From Desulfobacteraceae bacterium (lineage in GTDB: Bacteria > Desulfobacterota > DSM-4660 > Desulfatiglandales > Desulfatiglandaceae), in assembly GCA_030611815.1 (NCBI GenBank), contig JAUWPC010000121.1, positions 1-9,570 of the forward strand: 9,570 bases of DNA, given 5' to 3'. The notes below the pieces were generated by a model. The model was not told where the DNA came from and searched no databases. It saw nothing but the letters and a program-made list of their open reading frames with translations. Within the stretch, counting starts at the first letter, position 1; each line of letters starts with the position of its first letter. The position numbers and the translations under genes were made by a program. This document shows positions 1 through 6,148 of the stretch, in pieces.

Positions 1-498
1 TCCATCAATCGCTACACCAAAAAAGAAATCCTAAAGATGGATAAAGAGCTGTTTAAATTAGAAAGGAACCTCGGGGGGATCAAAAATATGGATGAACTGC
101 CGGGGGCAGTCTTCGTAGTAGACCCCAAGAGGGAAAAAATAGCAGTACGAGAGGCCAGAAAGCTCGGCATTCCTGTGATTGCCATTGCCGACTCGAACTG
201 CGATCCAGATGACATAGATTTCATCATACCAGGAAATGACGATGCCATTCGAGCGATAAGACTGATATGCTCCAAAGTCGCGGATGCCGCCATCGAAGGG
301 CACGCCTTAGCAGAGCAGCGATTAAGGGAAGAAGACGCGTTAAGAAAAGAACAGGAGGCTGCTGCGGCCGAGGCAGTTGAAGTATCTGAATCGATTGAAG
401 GTGAGGAAGGGGGGCCTGAGATCATTATCCTTCCAAAAACAGAAAAATTAGAGGCGAGGGAAGAAAAAGACGAGCAGGGACCTACAATTGATGATTGA
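1..498 (+). CDS. rpsB: 30S ribosomal protein S2, C-terminal part (5' end outside window)
   Basis: Small-subunit ribosomal protein S2, which helps hold protein S1 on the ribosome. The reading frame is open from base 1, so the gene enters from the left; 165 residues are visible. Family hallmarks are the TKKE segment, the L-E-R-N-L-G-G-I-K stretch, the LPGAVFVVDP strand, the G-I-P-V-I-A-I-A-D segment and the FIIPGNDDAIRAI block. The protein continues for roughly 65 residues beyond that block. This tail is rich in Glu, Ala and Lys and is clearly longer than the short tail of E. coli S2, so it is an acidic, probably disordered extension. The last codons (T-I-D-D-stop) lie inside a heptamer tandem array that starts at 487, so the repeat has shaped the C-terminus. 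tsf follows after 267 bases. Identity is secure; only the function of the tail is unknown. Confidence 0.96.
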   Translation, partial: SINRYTKKEILKMDKELFKLERNLGGIKNMDELPGAVFVVDPKREKIAVREARKLGIPVIAIADSNCDPDDIDFIIPGNDDAIRAIRLICSKVADAAIEGHALAEQRLREEDALRKEQEAAAAEAVEVSESIEGEEGGPEIIILPKTEKLEAREEKDEQGPTIDD

Positions 499-518
499 TG
501 ATTGTTGATTGTCGATTG
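487..518 (+). repeat. Heptamer array ATTGATG, about 4.5 units, overlapping the rpsB stop
   Basis: Consecutive 7-base units from 487: ATTGATG, ATTGATG, ATTGTTG, ATTGTCG, then a partial ATTG. The rpsB stop TGA (496-498) lies inside the second unit. The 14-mer ATTGATGATTGTTG at 494-507 recurs exactly at 6090-6103 and 6104-6117. The array is the left arm of an inverted pair with 718-750: 498-511 is a perfect reverse complement of 726-739, and 493-511 matches 726-744 with one mismatch. Confidence 0.9.
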
Positions 519-753
519 AAAAGGATCCATTACCGAGATAACCAAATACCCAATCCTGTTCACCTGGATCTAATGAGCTTATTGGAAACTACCGAGTTAT
601 TTGATAATAATTTGAATTTTTTTCATATAGAAAAAGGAAACATTGGGGTTATTATAAAAATTAGGGCATAGAACTGATCGTGACAAAGATAGAAAGGATC
701 TCTCCATTTCAGGGGAGCCAATCATCAATCAACAATCATAAATCGACAATCCA
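499..753 (+). other. rpsB-tsf intergenic spacer bracketed by inverted heptamer arrays
   Basis: This AT-rich spacer has inverted heptamer arrays at both ends (487-518 and 718-750), so the transcript could close into a stem around a loop of about 210 bases, or the segment could be a miniature inverted-repeat insertion. Inside, TTGATA at 601-606 and CATATA at 624-629, 17 bases apart, form a weak sigma70-like promoter candidate that might serve tsf; the -10 match is poor. The words TACCGAG at 531 and 591 are a small direct repeat. A 57-codon open frame (498-671) begins as TGATG on the rpsB stop but resembles nothing I recognise. I see no clear terminator, tRNA or riboswitch. Confidence 0.5.
718..750 (-). 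repeat. Inverted heptamer array just upstream of tsf
   Basis: Read on the minus strand this is the same ATTGATG-type array: ATTGTCG, ATTTATG, ATTGTTG, ATTGATG, ATTGG. The stretch 721-739 is an exact 19-base reverse complement of 6094-6112 downstream of rseP, so the two arrays belong to one repeat family in opposite orientation. It ends four bases before the ATG at 754. Confidence 0.88.
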
Positions 754-765
754 ATGGGGGTAAAA

Positions 766-1365
766 TTGACAATATCGACTTCAATAATTAAAGAGCTGAG
801 AGAAAAGACCGGCGTTGGAATAATGGACTGCAAGGCAGCGCTCCTGGAATGCGACGGAGACATCAGCAAGGCTATTGATCATCTAAGGAAAAAGGGGATC
901 GCAACAGCCAAGAAGCGTGGCGGCCGCGCAACCTCCCAGGGTCAGGTGCAGTCTTATATTCACGCGGGAGGAAAAATTGGAGTTCTGGTTGAGGTAAACT
1001 GCGAAACAGACTTCACCGGTAAGACCGAGGATTTCACGAGTTTTGTAAAAAACATTGCAATACAGGTTGCAGCAACAAACCCGGTGGCCATCGATCGAGA
1101 AAGAGTGCCGGAAGATGTCTTAGAAAAAGAGAAAGAGATCTATGCATCGCAGGCCAAAGCATCAGGAAAACCTGAAAAGATAATTGAAAAAATCGTGGAA
1201 GGAAAACTCAAGAAGTTCTTTTCTGAAGAATGTCTCTTGGAACAGCCTTTTGTAAAAAATTCTGACATCACAATCCAGAATCTGTTGAATGAATTGATAG
1301 CAAAGACAGGCGAGAATATTGTAGTCAGGCGATTTGTCAGGTTTCAGTTAGGAGAAATAGAATGA
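766..1365 (+). CDS. tsf: Translation elongation factor Ts (EF-Ts)
   Basis: Guanine nucleotide exchange factor that recycles EF-Tu-GDP in the cytoplasm. The N-terminal UBA-like domain and first Ts signature are clear (K-E-L-R-E-K-T-G-V-G-I-M-D-C-K-A-A-L), as is the core signature E-V-N-C-E-T-D-F, here followed by T rather than the usual V. At about 200 residues it is the short form, well below E. coli Ts (283). Start choice: ATG at 754 gives a longer product but follows the repeat array directly with no ribosome binding site. TTG at 766 has a G-run (756-760) five bases upstream and yields M-T-I-S-T-S-I-I-K-E-L, which places the conserved KEL where the family has it. I prefer TTG but cannot exclude ATG 754. 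The stop overlaps the frr start as ATGA, so the two are probably translationally coupled. pyrH, normally next, is missing. Confidence 0.95.
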   Translation: MTISTSIIKELREKTGVGIMDCKAALLECDGDISKAIDHLRKKGIATAKKRGGRATSQGQVQSYIHAGGKIGVLVEVNCETDFTGKTEDFTSFVKNIAIQVAATNPVAIDRERVPEDVLEKEKEIYASQAKASGKPEKIIEKIVEGKLKKFFSEECLLEQPFVKNSDITIQNLLNELIAKTGENIVVRRFVRFQLGEIE

Positions 1366-1919
1366 AGGATGAGATTCTTTCAGAACTGCGCCAGAAAATG
1401 ACCAAATCTGCCGGGGCCCTTGAAAAGGAATTTAAGAGAATCCGGACGGGGCGGGCCTCCACTGCCCTTGTAGAGGGGATCAAGGTAGAATGTTATGACA
1501 CCCAAATGCCTCTTGAACAGGTCGCCTCTATGTCTGTCCCGGAGAGTCGCCTCATCACCATTCAACCCTGGGACCAATCCATTATCGGTGATATTGAAAA
1601 AGGGATTCTCAAATCTGAATTGGGCCTGACCCCCATAAATGATGGTAAAATCATCAGGATCTCAATCCCTCCGTTAACAGAGGAAAGGAGAAAGGAGTTA
1701 GCAAAATTAGCAAAAAAAATGGCCGAAGAAAGCAAAATATCGATCCGCAATCTAAGACGAGAAGCCAATGAAATGTTCAAGGAGCTGAAGACCGAAAAAG
1801 AGATCTCAGAAGATGATCTTTACAGATCACAGGACGAAGTTCAAAAAATAACAGATGAATTTATTAAGAAAATCGATGAGATAACCGCCCAGAAAGAAAA
1901 GGAGATCATAGAATTTTAA
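1362..1919 (+). CDS. frr: Ribosome recycling factor (RRF)
   Basis: Works with EF-G to split the post-termination ribosome from mRNA in the cytoplasm. The 185-residue length is exactly typical. Visible landmarks are the first helix with I-R-T-G-R-A-S (27-33), the hinge and beta domain (about 34-103) with L-T-P-I-N-D-G-K-I-I-R-I-S-I-P-P-L-T-E-E-R-R-K, and the second and third helices with S-I-R-N-L-R-R-E-A-N (127-136). The start overlaps the tsf stop (ATGA), and GGAG at 1351-1354 lies seven bases upstream inside tsf, a good coupled ribosome binding site. The next gene, uppS, begins 59 bases downstream. Nothing looks truncated. Confidence 0.97.
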   Translation: MKDEILSELRQKMTKSAGALEKEFKRIRTGRASTALVEGIKVECYDTQMPLEQVASMSVPESRLITIQPWDQSIIGDIEKGILKSELGLTPINDGKIIRISIPPLTEERRKELAKLAKKMAEESKISIRNLRREANEMFKELKTEKEISEDDLYRSQDEVQKITDEFIKKIDEITAQKEKEIIEF

Positions 1920-1978
1920 TCTTCCGCCCCATTATCCCGCTATTATTTACAAATTCTTCAAAGCAGCATTCTAATTAG

Positions 1979-2698
1979 ATGACCCATATTAACTCCAAAC
2001 AACTACCTGAGCACGTGGCCATCATCATGGACGGCAACGGAAGGTGGGCAAAAAGGCAAGGCCTCAACCGCATCCGAGGACATCAAAGGGGGGCCGATAC
2101 TGTCAGAGAAATTGTGACCTTCAGCCGCGAAATCGGTATTCGATGGCTTACACTCTATGCCTTTTCCGAAGAAAACTGGAAAAGACCTGCTCTTGAAGTC
2201 CAGGCGCTTATGAAGCTGCTGAATCGATTCTTGAAAAACGAGCTGAAGGAGATGCAGGAAAATGGGATACAACTAAAAACAATTGGCAGGACCGCAAGAC
2301 TTCCAAAAAGTACCAGACAAATCCTTCAGGACACTATCGAGAAGACCTCTTCGAACAGTGATATGACACTGACATTGGCCCTCAGCTATGGAGGTAGACA
2401 GGAAATCTTGGATGCAATCCTAAAGATTGTTAGTCAAATACAAGAAAACAAAATTTCTACCAGCGATATAACCGAAAAACTTGTCTCAAACTCCCTCTAT
2501 ACATCAGGGATGCCCGACCCTGATCTGCTAATAAGAACCAGCGGGGAATACCGTATCAGCAACTTCCTTCTCTGGCAGATCTCATACAGTGAGATTTATG
2601 TCACACCGACCCTGTGGCCCGATTTTGGGGAAAATGAATACGTAAAGGCCCTCAAGGATTATCAGATGAGGGATAGGAGGTTTGGGGCAAGGGGCTGA
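1979..2698 (+). CDS. uppS: Undecaprenyl diphosphate synthase (cis-prenyltransferase)
   Basis: Adds isopentenyl diphosphate units in cis to farnesyl diphosphate to make the C55 carrier for peptidoglycan and O-antigen, acting at the cytoplasmic membrane face. All family blocks are present over 239 residues: HVAIIMDGNGRWA (12-24, catalytic Asp18), RGHQRGAD (33-40), F-S-E-E-N-W-K-R-P (62-70), LSYGGRQEI (135-143), and the C-terminal P-D-P-D-L-L-I-R-T-S-G-E block through S-E-I-Y (179-207), which holds the Arg residues that bind pyrophosphate. The codon before the ATG is an in-frame TAG and the next Met is inside the active-site block, so this start is forced although no clear Shine-Dalgarno sequence is seen. 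The stop shares one base with the cdsA ATG (TGATG). Its substrate supply depends on dxr two genes on. Confidence 0.97.
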   Translation: MTHINSKQLPEHVAIIMDGNGRWAKRQGLNRIRGHQRGADTVREIVTFSREIGIRWLTLYAFSEENWKRPALEVQALMKLLNRFLKNELKEMQENGIQLKTIGRTARLPKSTRQILQDTIEKTSSNSDMTLTLALSYGGRQEILDAILKIVSQIQENKISTSDITEKLVSNSLYTSGMPDPDLLIRTSGEYRISNFLLWQISYSEIYVTPTLWPDFGENEYVKALKDYQMRDRRFGARG

Positions 2699-3507
2699 TG
2701 AATATGCATCTGAAACGATGGCTCACAGCCATAATCGCCATACCGATATTGATCTTTCTTGTAGGCTTTGGACCAAGGTGGCTGTTCTATTCTGTGCTTT
2801 GTGCGGCTTCTTTGGCAGGTCTCATGGAATTCTATGGCATAACTGCAGCCCGCCTGCCTCGCTTCGTCTCTTGGACCACCTATTTTTTGACGTTTCTGCT
2901 GTTTGCTGTCCTGTATATAAGGCAGATTTTGTTAGTTCCGGTCATCATTCTGCTGTGGGCCCTCATCCCCATGACCTCATTCATGCTGGCTCATTCTTCA
3001 TCCAAGCGGGGATCGACGGAAGAGCTTGGCAAGGCGGTCCTTGGCCCCATTTACGTGACACTGCCGCTTGCGCTTCTCGTACTTATTGACTTACGCCCAG
3101 GGGGACCGGGATGGATATTGTTTCTCCTCGCCGTGATCTTTGCAAGCGACACCGGCGCTTTTTATTTCGGAAAACTTCTTGGAAAACACAAGCTTTATGA
3201 GGCTGTCAGCCCCAAAAAAACCTGGGAAGGCGCCATTGGAGGAGTCATTGTCAGTGTGATTGCCGCATCCATATTTCTCCGCTTAATCGCACTCCATCCT
3301 TTAGACCTAAGCATTGTGATTCTTGTGATAGCGCTGTCCGCAGCAGGCCAGATAGGCGACCTATCTCAATCAATGTTAAAGCGGAACCACGGCGTAAAAG
3401 ATTCTGGGCATATTCTTCCCGGGCATGGGGGCATCCTTGACAGGATCGACGGCCTTCTCTTTGCCATCCCCGTTCTTTTTGTTTATCTTTTCTTTTATAC
3501 GGTGTAA
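2698..3507 (+). CDS. cdsA: Phosphatidate cytidylyltransferase (CDP-diacylglycerol synthase)
   Basis: Integral membrane enzyme that converts phosphatidic acid and CTP to CDP-diacylglycerol, the branch point for bacterial phospholipids. The 269-residue chain is mostly hydrophobic, with multiple predicted membrane spans. The conserved cytoplasmic elements are D-T-G-A-F-Y-F-G-K (151-159), S-P-K-K-T-W-E-G (171-178) and the full family signature from S225 to D251 (S-x-L-K-R, K-D, PGHGG, D-R-x-D). The start overlaps the uppS stop by one base; an AAGGGG run at 2689-2694 lies just upstream and favours this ATG or the second in-frame ATG at 2704, two residues in. The stop at 3507 is followed by a palindrome and an octamer array before dxr. 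Confidence 0.97.
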   Translation: MNMHLKRWLTAIIAIPILIFLVGFGPRWLFYSVLCAASLAGLMEFYGITAARLPRFVSWTTYFLTFLLFAVLYIRQILLVPVIILLWALIPMTSFMLAHSSSKRGSTEELGKAVLGPIYVTLPLALLVLIDLRPGGPGWILFLLAVIFASDTGAFYFGKLLGKHKLYEAVSPKKTWEGAIGGVIVSVIAASIFLRLIALHPLDLSIVILVIALSAAGQIGDLSQSMLKRNHGVKDSGHILPGHGGILDRIDGLLFAIPVLFVYLFFYTV

Positions 3508-3516
3508 TATTGACGC

Positions 3517-3542
3517 CCATGTAAAAAGTCCTTTTTACATGG
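3517..3542. repeat. Perfect 12-bp palindrome after cdsA
   Basis: The arm CCATGTAAAAAG (3517-3528) and its exact reverse complement (3531-3542) are separated by only two bases. It lies ten bases past the cdsA stop. It is AT-rich and is not followed by a U-run, so it is a poor intrinsic terminator. It could be a protein-binding site, a REP-like repeat, or a fold that protects the cdsA mRNA end. The octamer array begins at its last two bases. Confidence 0.8.
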
Positions 3543-3570
3543 ATTTAGGAATTTAGGAATTTAGGAATTG
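3541..3570 (+). repeat. Octamer array GGAATTTA, about 3.5 units
   Basis: Successive units GGATTTA (one base short), GGAATTTA, GGAATTTA and GGAATTG run directly out of the preceding palindrome. The unit differs from the ATTGATG heptamers but has the same style: short AT-rich units, 3-5 copies, confined to the gap between genes. The rest of the gap to dxr (3571-3682) shows no convincing promoter or terminator. Confidence 0.8.
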
Positions 3571-3682
3571 CGAATTATTTTCAACAGTTATAAATAGTGG
3601 CATTGCTTCAAACCTTGCAATTTTCGACACTTACGAGACCATCAATATTTATATAGACACGAAAAGCGCAAAATACGAAAAA

Positions 3683-4837
3683 ATGAAAAATATAACCATA
3701 TTAGGCTCTACAGGGTCAATAGGAGTCAGTGCCCTCAAGATAGTTAGTTCCAATCCTGAAAAGTACAAAATTATAGGCCTTTCTGTCGGCACAAACAAGG
3801 ATCTTCTTTTACACCAGATAGAGACCTTTAGACCTGCGGCCGTCGCCGTCATGGAAGAATCCTTAGCAACCGAGTTGAAAACCCGCCTACCCGCAGGCAA
3901 CGCTCCCGAGGTTTTCTTTGGCGTCGAGGGTTTTGTACGTCTGGCGACGTTGGAGAGCGTGGATACCGTTGTTTCAGCCATGACCGGCGCAGCAGGCCTG
4001 ATACCCACTTATGAAGCCATTAAGGCCGGAAAGGATATCGCCTTGGCCAATAAGGAAACCATGGTCATGGCGGGTCCGCTTATAATGGCCGAAGCAAAAA
4101 AAAGAAGTGTTTCTATCCTGCCGATTGATAGTGAACACAGCGCCATTCTCCAATCTCTTAAGGGCCACATGAAGGAGGACCTAAAACGGGTGATTCTGAC
4201 TGCTTCAGGAGGACCTTTCAGGGACCTGTCCCTCGATGAGATGCGTGAGGTAACCGCTGCCCAGGCGCTCAGACACCCCAACTGGAGTATGGGTCCTAAG
4301 ATCACCATAGATTCGGCCACCATGATGAATAAGGGACTCGAGGTCATCGAAGCCAAATGGTTGTTTGATTTGGAAATGGATCAGATAGATATCCTGATAC
4401 ATCCCCAAAGTATTTTACATTCCATGGTAGAATATAAAGACGGATCTATTATAGGTCAGATGGGGGTTCCTGACATGACCGTTCCAATCGCCTATGCCCT
4501 CTCCTATCCGCGACACATGAGTAATGACCTAACTCCCTTAGACCTCGAAAAGGTTGGAACCCTAAGCTTTGAAAAGCCGGACATGAATCGATTCAGGTGT
4601 CTGGATCTGGCCCTCAAAGCAGCGACAAAGGGTGGAAGCATGCCTGCCGTTCTCAACGGGGCCAACGAAATAGCCGTCGACGCCTTCCTGAAGGGGACGA
4701 TCGGTTTCTTAGAAATCCCTGATCTCATAGAGAAAACCATGGACGCCCATACCCATTCTCCTGCTGAAACCATTGAAGCGGTCATGGAAGCAGACAGGTG
4801 GGCAAGGGAGACGGCCAGGGGGTGGCTGAATAGTTGA
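3683..4837 (+). CDS. dxr: 1-deoxy-D-xylulose 5-phosphate reductoisomerase
   Basis: Catalyses the NADPH-dependent conversion of DXP to MEP, the committed step of the non-mevalonate isoprenoid pathway, in the cytoplasm. At 384 residues it is full length. The NADPH-binding G-S-T-G-S-I-G loop is at 8-14 and L-A-N-K-E at 121-125. The metal ligands Asp149 and Glu151 lie in I-D-S-E-H-S-A, with the third, Glu220, in M-N-K-G-L-E-V-I-E-A. The T-A-S-G-G-P-F loop (173-179) and H-P-N-W-S-M-G (198-204) complete the active site, and a C-terminal helical domain follows with N-G-A-N-E-I-A. The start has no strong Shine-Dalgarno sequence but aligns with the family N-terminus. The gene stands 175 bases from cdsA, so it may have its own promoter. 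Its TGA stop is inside a GTTGATTA-type repeat. It feeds UppS in the same cluster. Confidence 0.97.
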   Translation: MKNITILGSTGSIGVSALKIVSSNPEKYKIIGLSVGTNKDLLLHQIETFRPAAVAVMEESLATELKTRLPAGNAPEVFFGVEGFVRLATLESVDTVVSAMTGAAGLIPTYEAIKAGKDIALANKETMVMAGPLIMAEAKKRSVSILPIDSEHSAILQSLKGHMKEDLKRVILTASGGPFRDLSLDEMREVTAAQALRHPNWSMGPKITIDSATMMNKGLEVIEAKWLFDLEMDQIDILIHPQSILHSMVEYKDGSIIGQMGVPDMTVPIAYALSYPRHMSNDLTPLDLEKVGTLSFEKPDMNRFRCLDLALKAATKGGSMPAVLNGANEIAVDAFLKGTIGFLEIPDLIEKTMDAHTHSPAETIEAVMEADRWARETARGWLNS

Positions 4838-4989
4838 GTGGTTGATTAGTTGTTTTTGGATTCATACTCTTAATCTTACTCTTAATCATAATCGTTTTTG
4901 AGTAAGATTACGATTACGATTACGATTATGAAATAGAGAAGTCATTTCGTTCAGGCATTAGTTGATTAGTTGAAGTATGGAGAACTACC
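4838..4989. repeat. dxr-rseP spacer: direct repeats plus hexamer inverted repeats
   Basis: GTTGATTAGTTG occurs at 4841-4852 and again at 4961-4972, exactly 120 bases apart. Between them lies a hexamer field: TTAATC-type units on the left (4866-4894) and GATTAC-type units on the right (4905-4930, GATTAC three times then GATTAT). These are largely reverse complements; TAATCTTACTC (4871-4881) pairs perfectly with GAGTAAGATTA (4900-4910), and ATAATCG (4888-4894) with CGATTAT (4923-4929). In RNA this gives alternative hairpins in front of rseP. The dxr stop lies at the left edge. A ribosome binding site for rseP, GGAG (4979-4982), lies seven bases before the ATG. Confidence 0.8.
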
Positions 4990-6090
4990 ATGCAATTAGA
5001 TCAATCTATACATTTTTTTCTTTACTATATACTCCCCTTTCTTGTTGTTCTTGGAGTCTTGATATTCTTCCATGAGTTAGGTCATTTTCTCGCTGCCAAA
5101 TATTTTGGTGTAAAGGTCCTGAAGTTCTCATTGGGTTTTGGTCCGAAACTGGTGGGTAAAAAGGTGGGAGAAACAGAGTATCTCATTTCCGCCCTCCCGT
5201 TAGGGGGCTACGTAAAGATGTTGGGAGAAAACGCCGATGAAGAGGGGGAGCCCCTCTCCCCTGAAGATGAAGAAAAATCCTTCAATAACAAGCATGCGGG
5301 CAAGCGGATTGCCATTGTTGCTGCAGGACCCATATTTAACCTTCTTCTGGCCCTGCTCATCTTCTGCAGTTTTTATATTGTGGCAGGGGTCCATGTCATG
5401 ACCCCGGAAATCGGGCAGGTAAGAGAAGGTTCGCCAGCCAGTAGGGCAGGTTTTCTGAAAGGTGACATCATCGTGTCCGTGGGGGGTAAAAAAACAGAAA
5501 ACTGGACTCAGATTAAAGAAGTCATACAGGGAAATACAGGACAACCCGTTGATACCACGGTAAAAAGAGGGGATGCATATGTTACGCTCACGGTGGTTCC
5601 GGAAATCTCTGTGACCAAGAATATCTTTGGCGAAGAGATAAAATCGCCCCTTATCGGGATTGTCTCTGCCGGTAAATTTGAGAAAGTGTATCTTGGGCCG
5701 CTGGGGGCCATCAAAGAAGGGTTCCGAAAGACCTGGGAAATAATAGAACTGACCTGCCTGACAGTTGTGAAGCTTATCCAGAGGGTCATTCCGATTGAGA
5801 CTGTTGGCGGCCCTATCCTTATCGGCCAGATGACCGGCCAACTGGCTCAGGAAAGCTGGGCCTATCTTATCCCTTTCATGGCGGTTATAAGTATAAATCT
5901 GGGCATCCTGAACCTTCTGCCCGTGCCGATCCTTGATGGTGGTTTCATTGTCTTACTCCTGATAGAGCTTGTTATGGGGAGACCTCTCAATATCAAGAAA
6001 CGTGAATTTCTACAGAAAGCAGGTATATTCCTCCTTGTCCTCCTGATGGTTTTCGTGGTCTATAATGATATAAAAAGGCTCATTGAATGA
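4990..6090 (+). CDS. rseP: RseP-type site-2 intramembrane zinc metalloprotease
   Basis: Inner-membrane protease that cuts transmembrane segments of anti-sigma factors and leftover signal peptides (regulated intramembrane proteolysis). The zinc motif HELGH is at 28-32 in the first membrane span, followed by G-F-G-P-K and the membrane re-entrant segment L-P-L-G-G-Y-V-K-M (69-77). A second span is at about 106-131. A single PDZ domain covers about 138-205 (G-S-P-A-S-R-A-G-F-L-K-G-D-I-I). The third conserved motif, N-L-L-P-V-P-I-L-D-G-G, carries the zinc ligand Asp316 near a C-terminal span, and a final span lies at about 345-360. At 366 residues with one PDZ it is the shorter form (E. coli RseP has two and about 450 residues). 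The start is well supported by GGAG seven bases upstream. No anti-sigma factor gene is in the window. The stop abuts an ATTGATG array. Confidence 0.96.
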   Translation: MQLDQSIHFFLYYILPFLVVLGVLIFFHELGHFLAAKYFGVKVLKFSLGFGPKLVGKKVGETEYLISALPLGGYVKMLGENADEEGEPLSPEDEEKSFNNKHAGKRIAIVAAGPIFNLLLALLIFCSFYIVAGVHVMTPEIGQVREGSPASRAGFLKGDIIVSVGGKKTENWTQIKEVIQGNTGQPVDTTVKRGDAYVTLTVVPEISVTKNIFGEEIKSPLIGIVSAGKFEKVYLGPLGAIKEGFRKTWEIIELTCLTVVKLIQRVIPIETVGGPILIGQMTGQLAQESWAYLIPFMAVISINLGILNLLPVPILDGGFIVLLLIELVMGRPLNIKKREFLQKAGIFLLVLLMVFVVYNDIKRLIE

Positions 6091-6121
6091 TTGATGATTG
6101 TTGATTGATGATTGTTGATTG
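6090..6121 (+). repeat. Heptamer array ATTGATG/ATTGTTG after rseP
   Basis: Two exact copies of the 14-mer ATTGATGATTGTTG (6090-6103 and 6104-6117), followed by ATTG, begin on the last base of the rseP TGA stop. The same 14-mer is at 494-507 after rpsB. The stretch 6094-6112 is an exact reverse complement of 721-739 before tsf. The array fills about half of the 58-base rseP-tsaB gap. Confidence 0.9.
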
Positions 6122-6148
6122 GCAATAACCTGCAACCCGTAACCGCAT

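Noticed and set aside
12..563. Long minus-strand open frame opposite rpsB
   Set aside because: It lies antisense to a clear S2 reading frame, has low-complexity Ser-rich composition, and matches no family I recognise; it is a mirror of the real gene.
487..750. CRISPR-like array
   Set aside because: The units are 7 bases in direct tandem without spacers; there is no 23-40 base repeat with unique spacers and no cas gene.
2682..3089. 135-codon + frame overlapping the start of cdsA
   Set aside because: It is out of frame with cdsA, rich in His, Cys and Ser without a domain, and cdsA carries its complete signature.
3623..3655. Promoter candidate for dxr (TTCGAC with TATTTA or TATATA)
   Set aside because: Hexamer matches are weak and the better -10 word has the wrong spacing; not enough to report as a site.
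5200..5841. 213-codon minus-strand open frame opposite rseP
   Set aside because: It is entirely inside rseP on the other strand, and the RseP motifs (HELGH, PDZ, LDG) show which frame is real.
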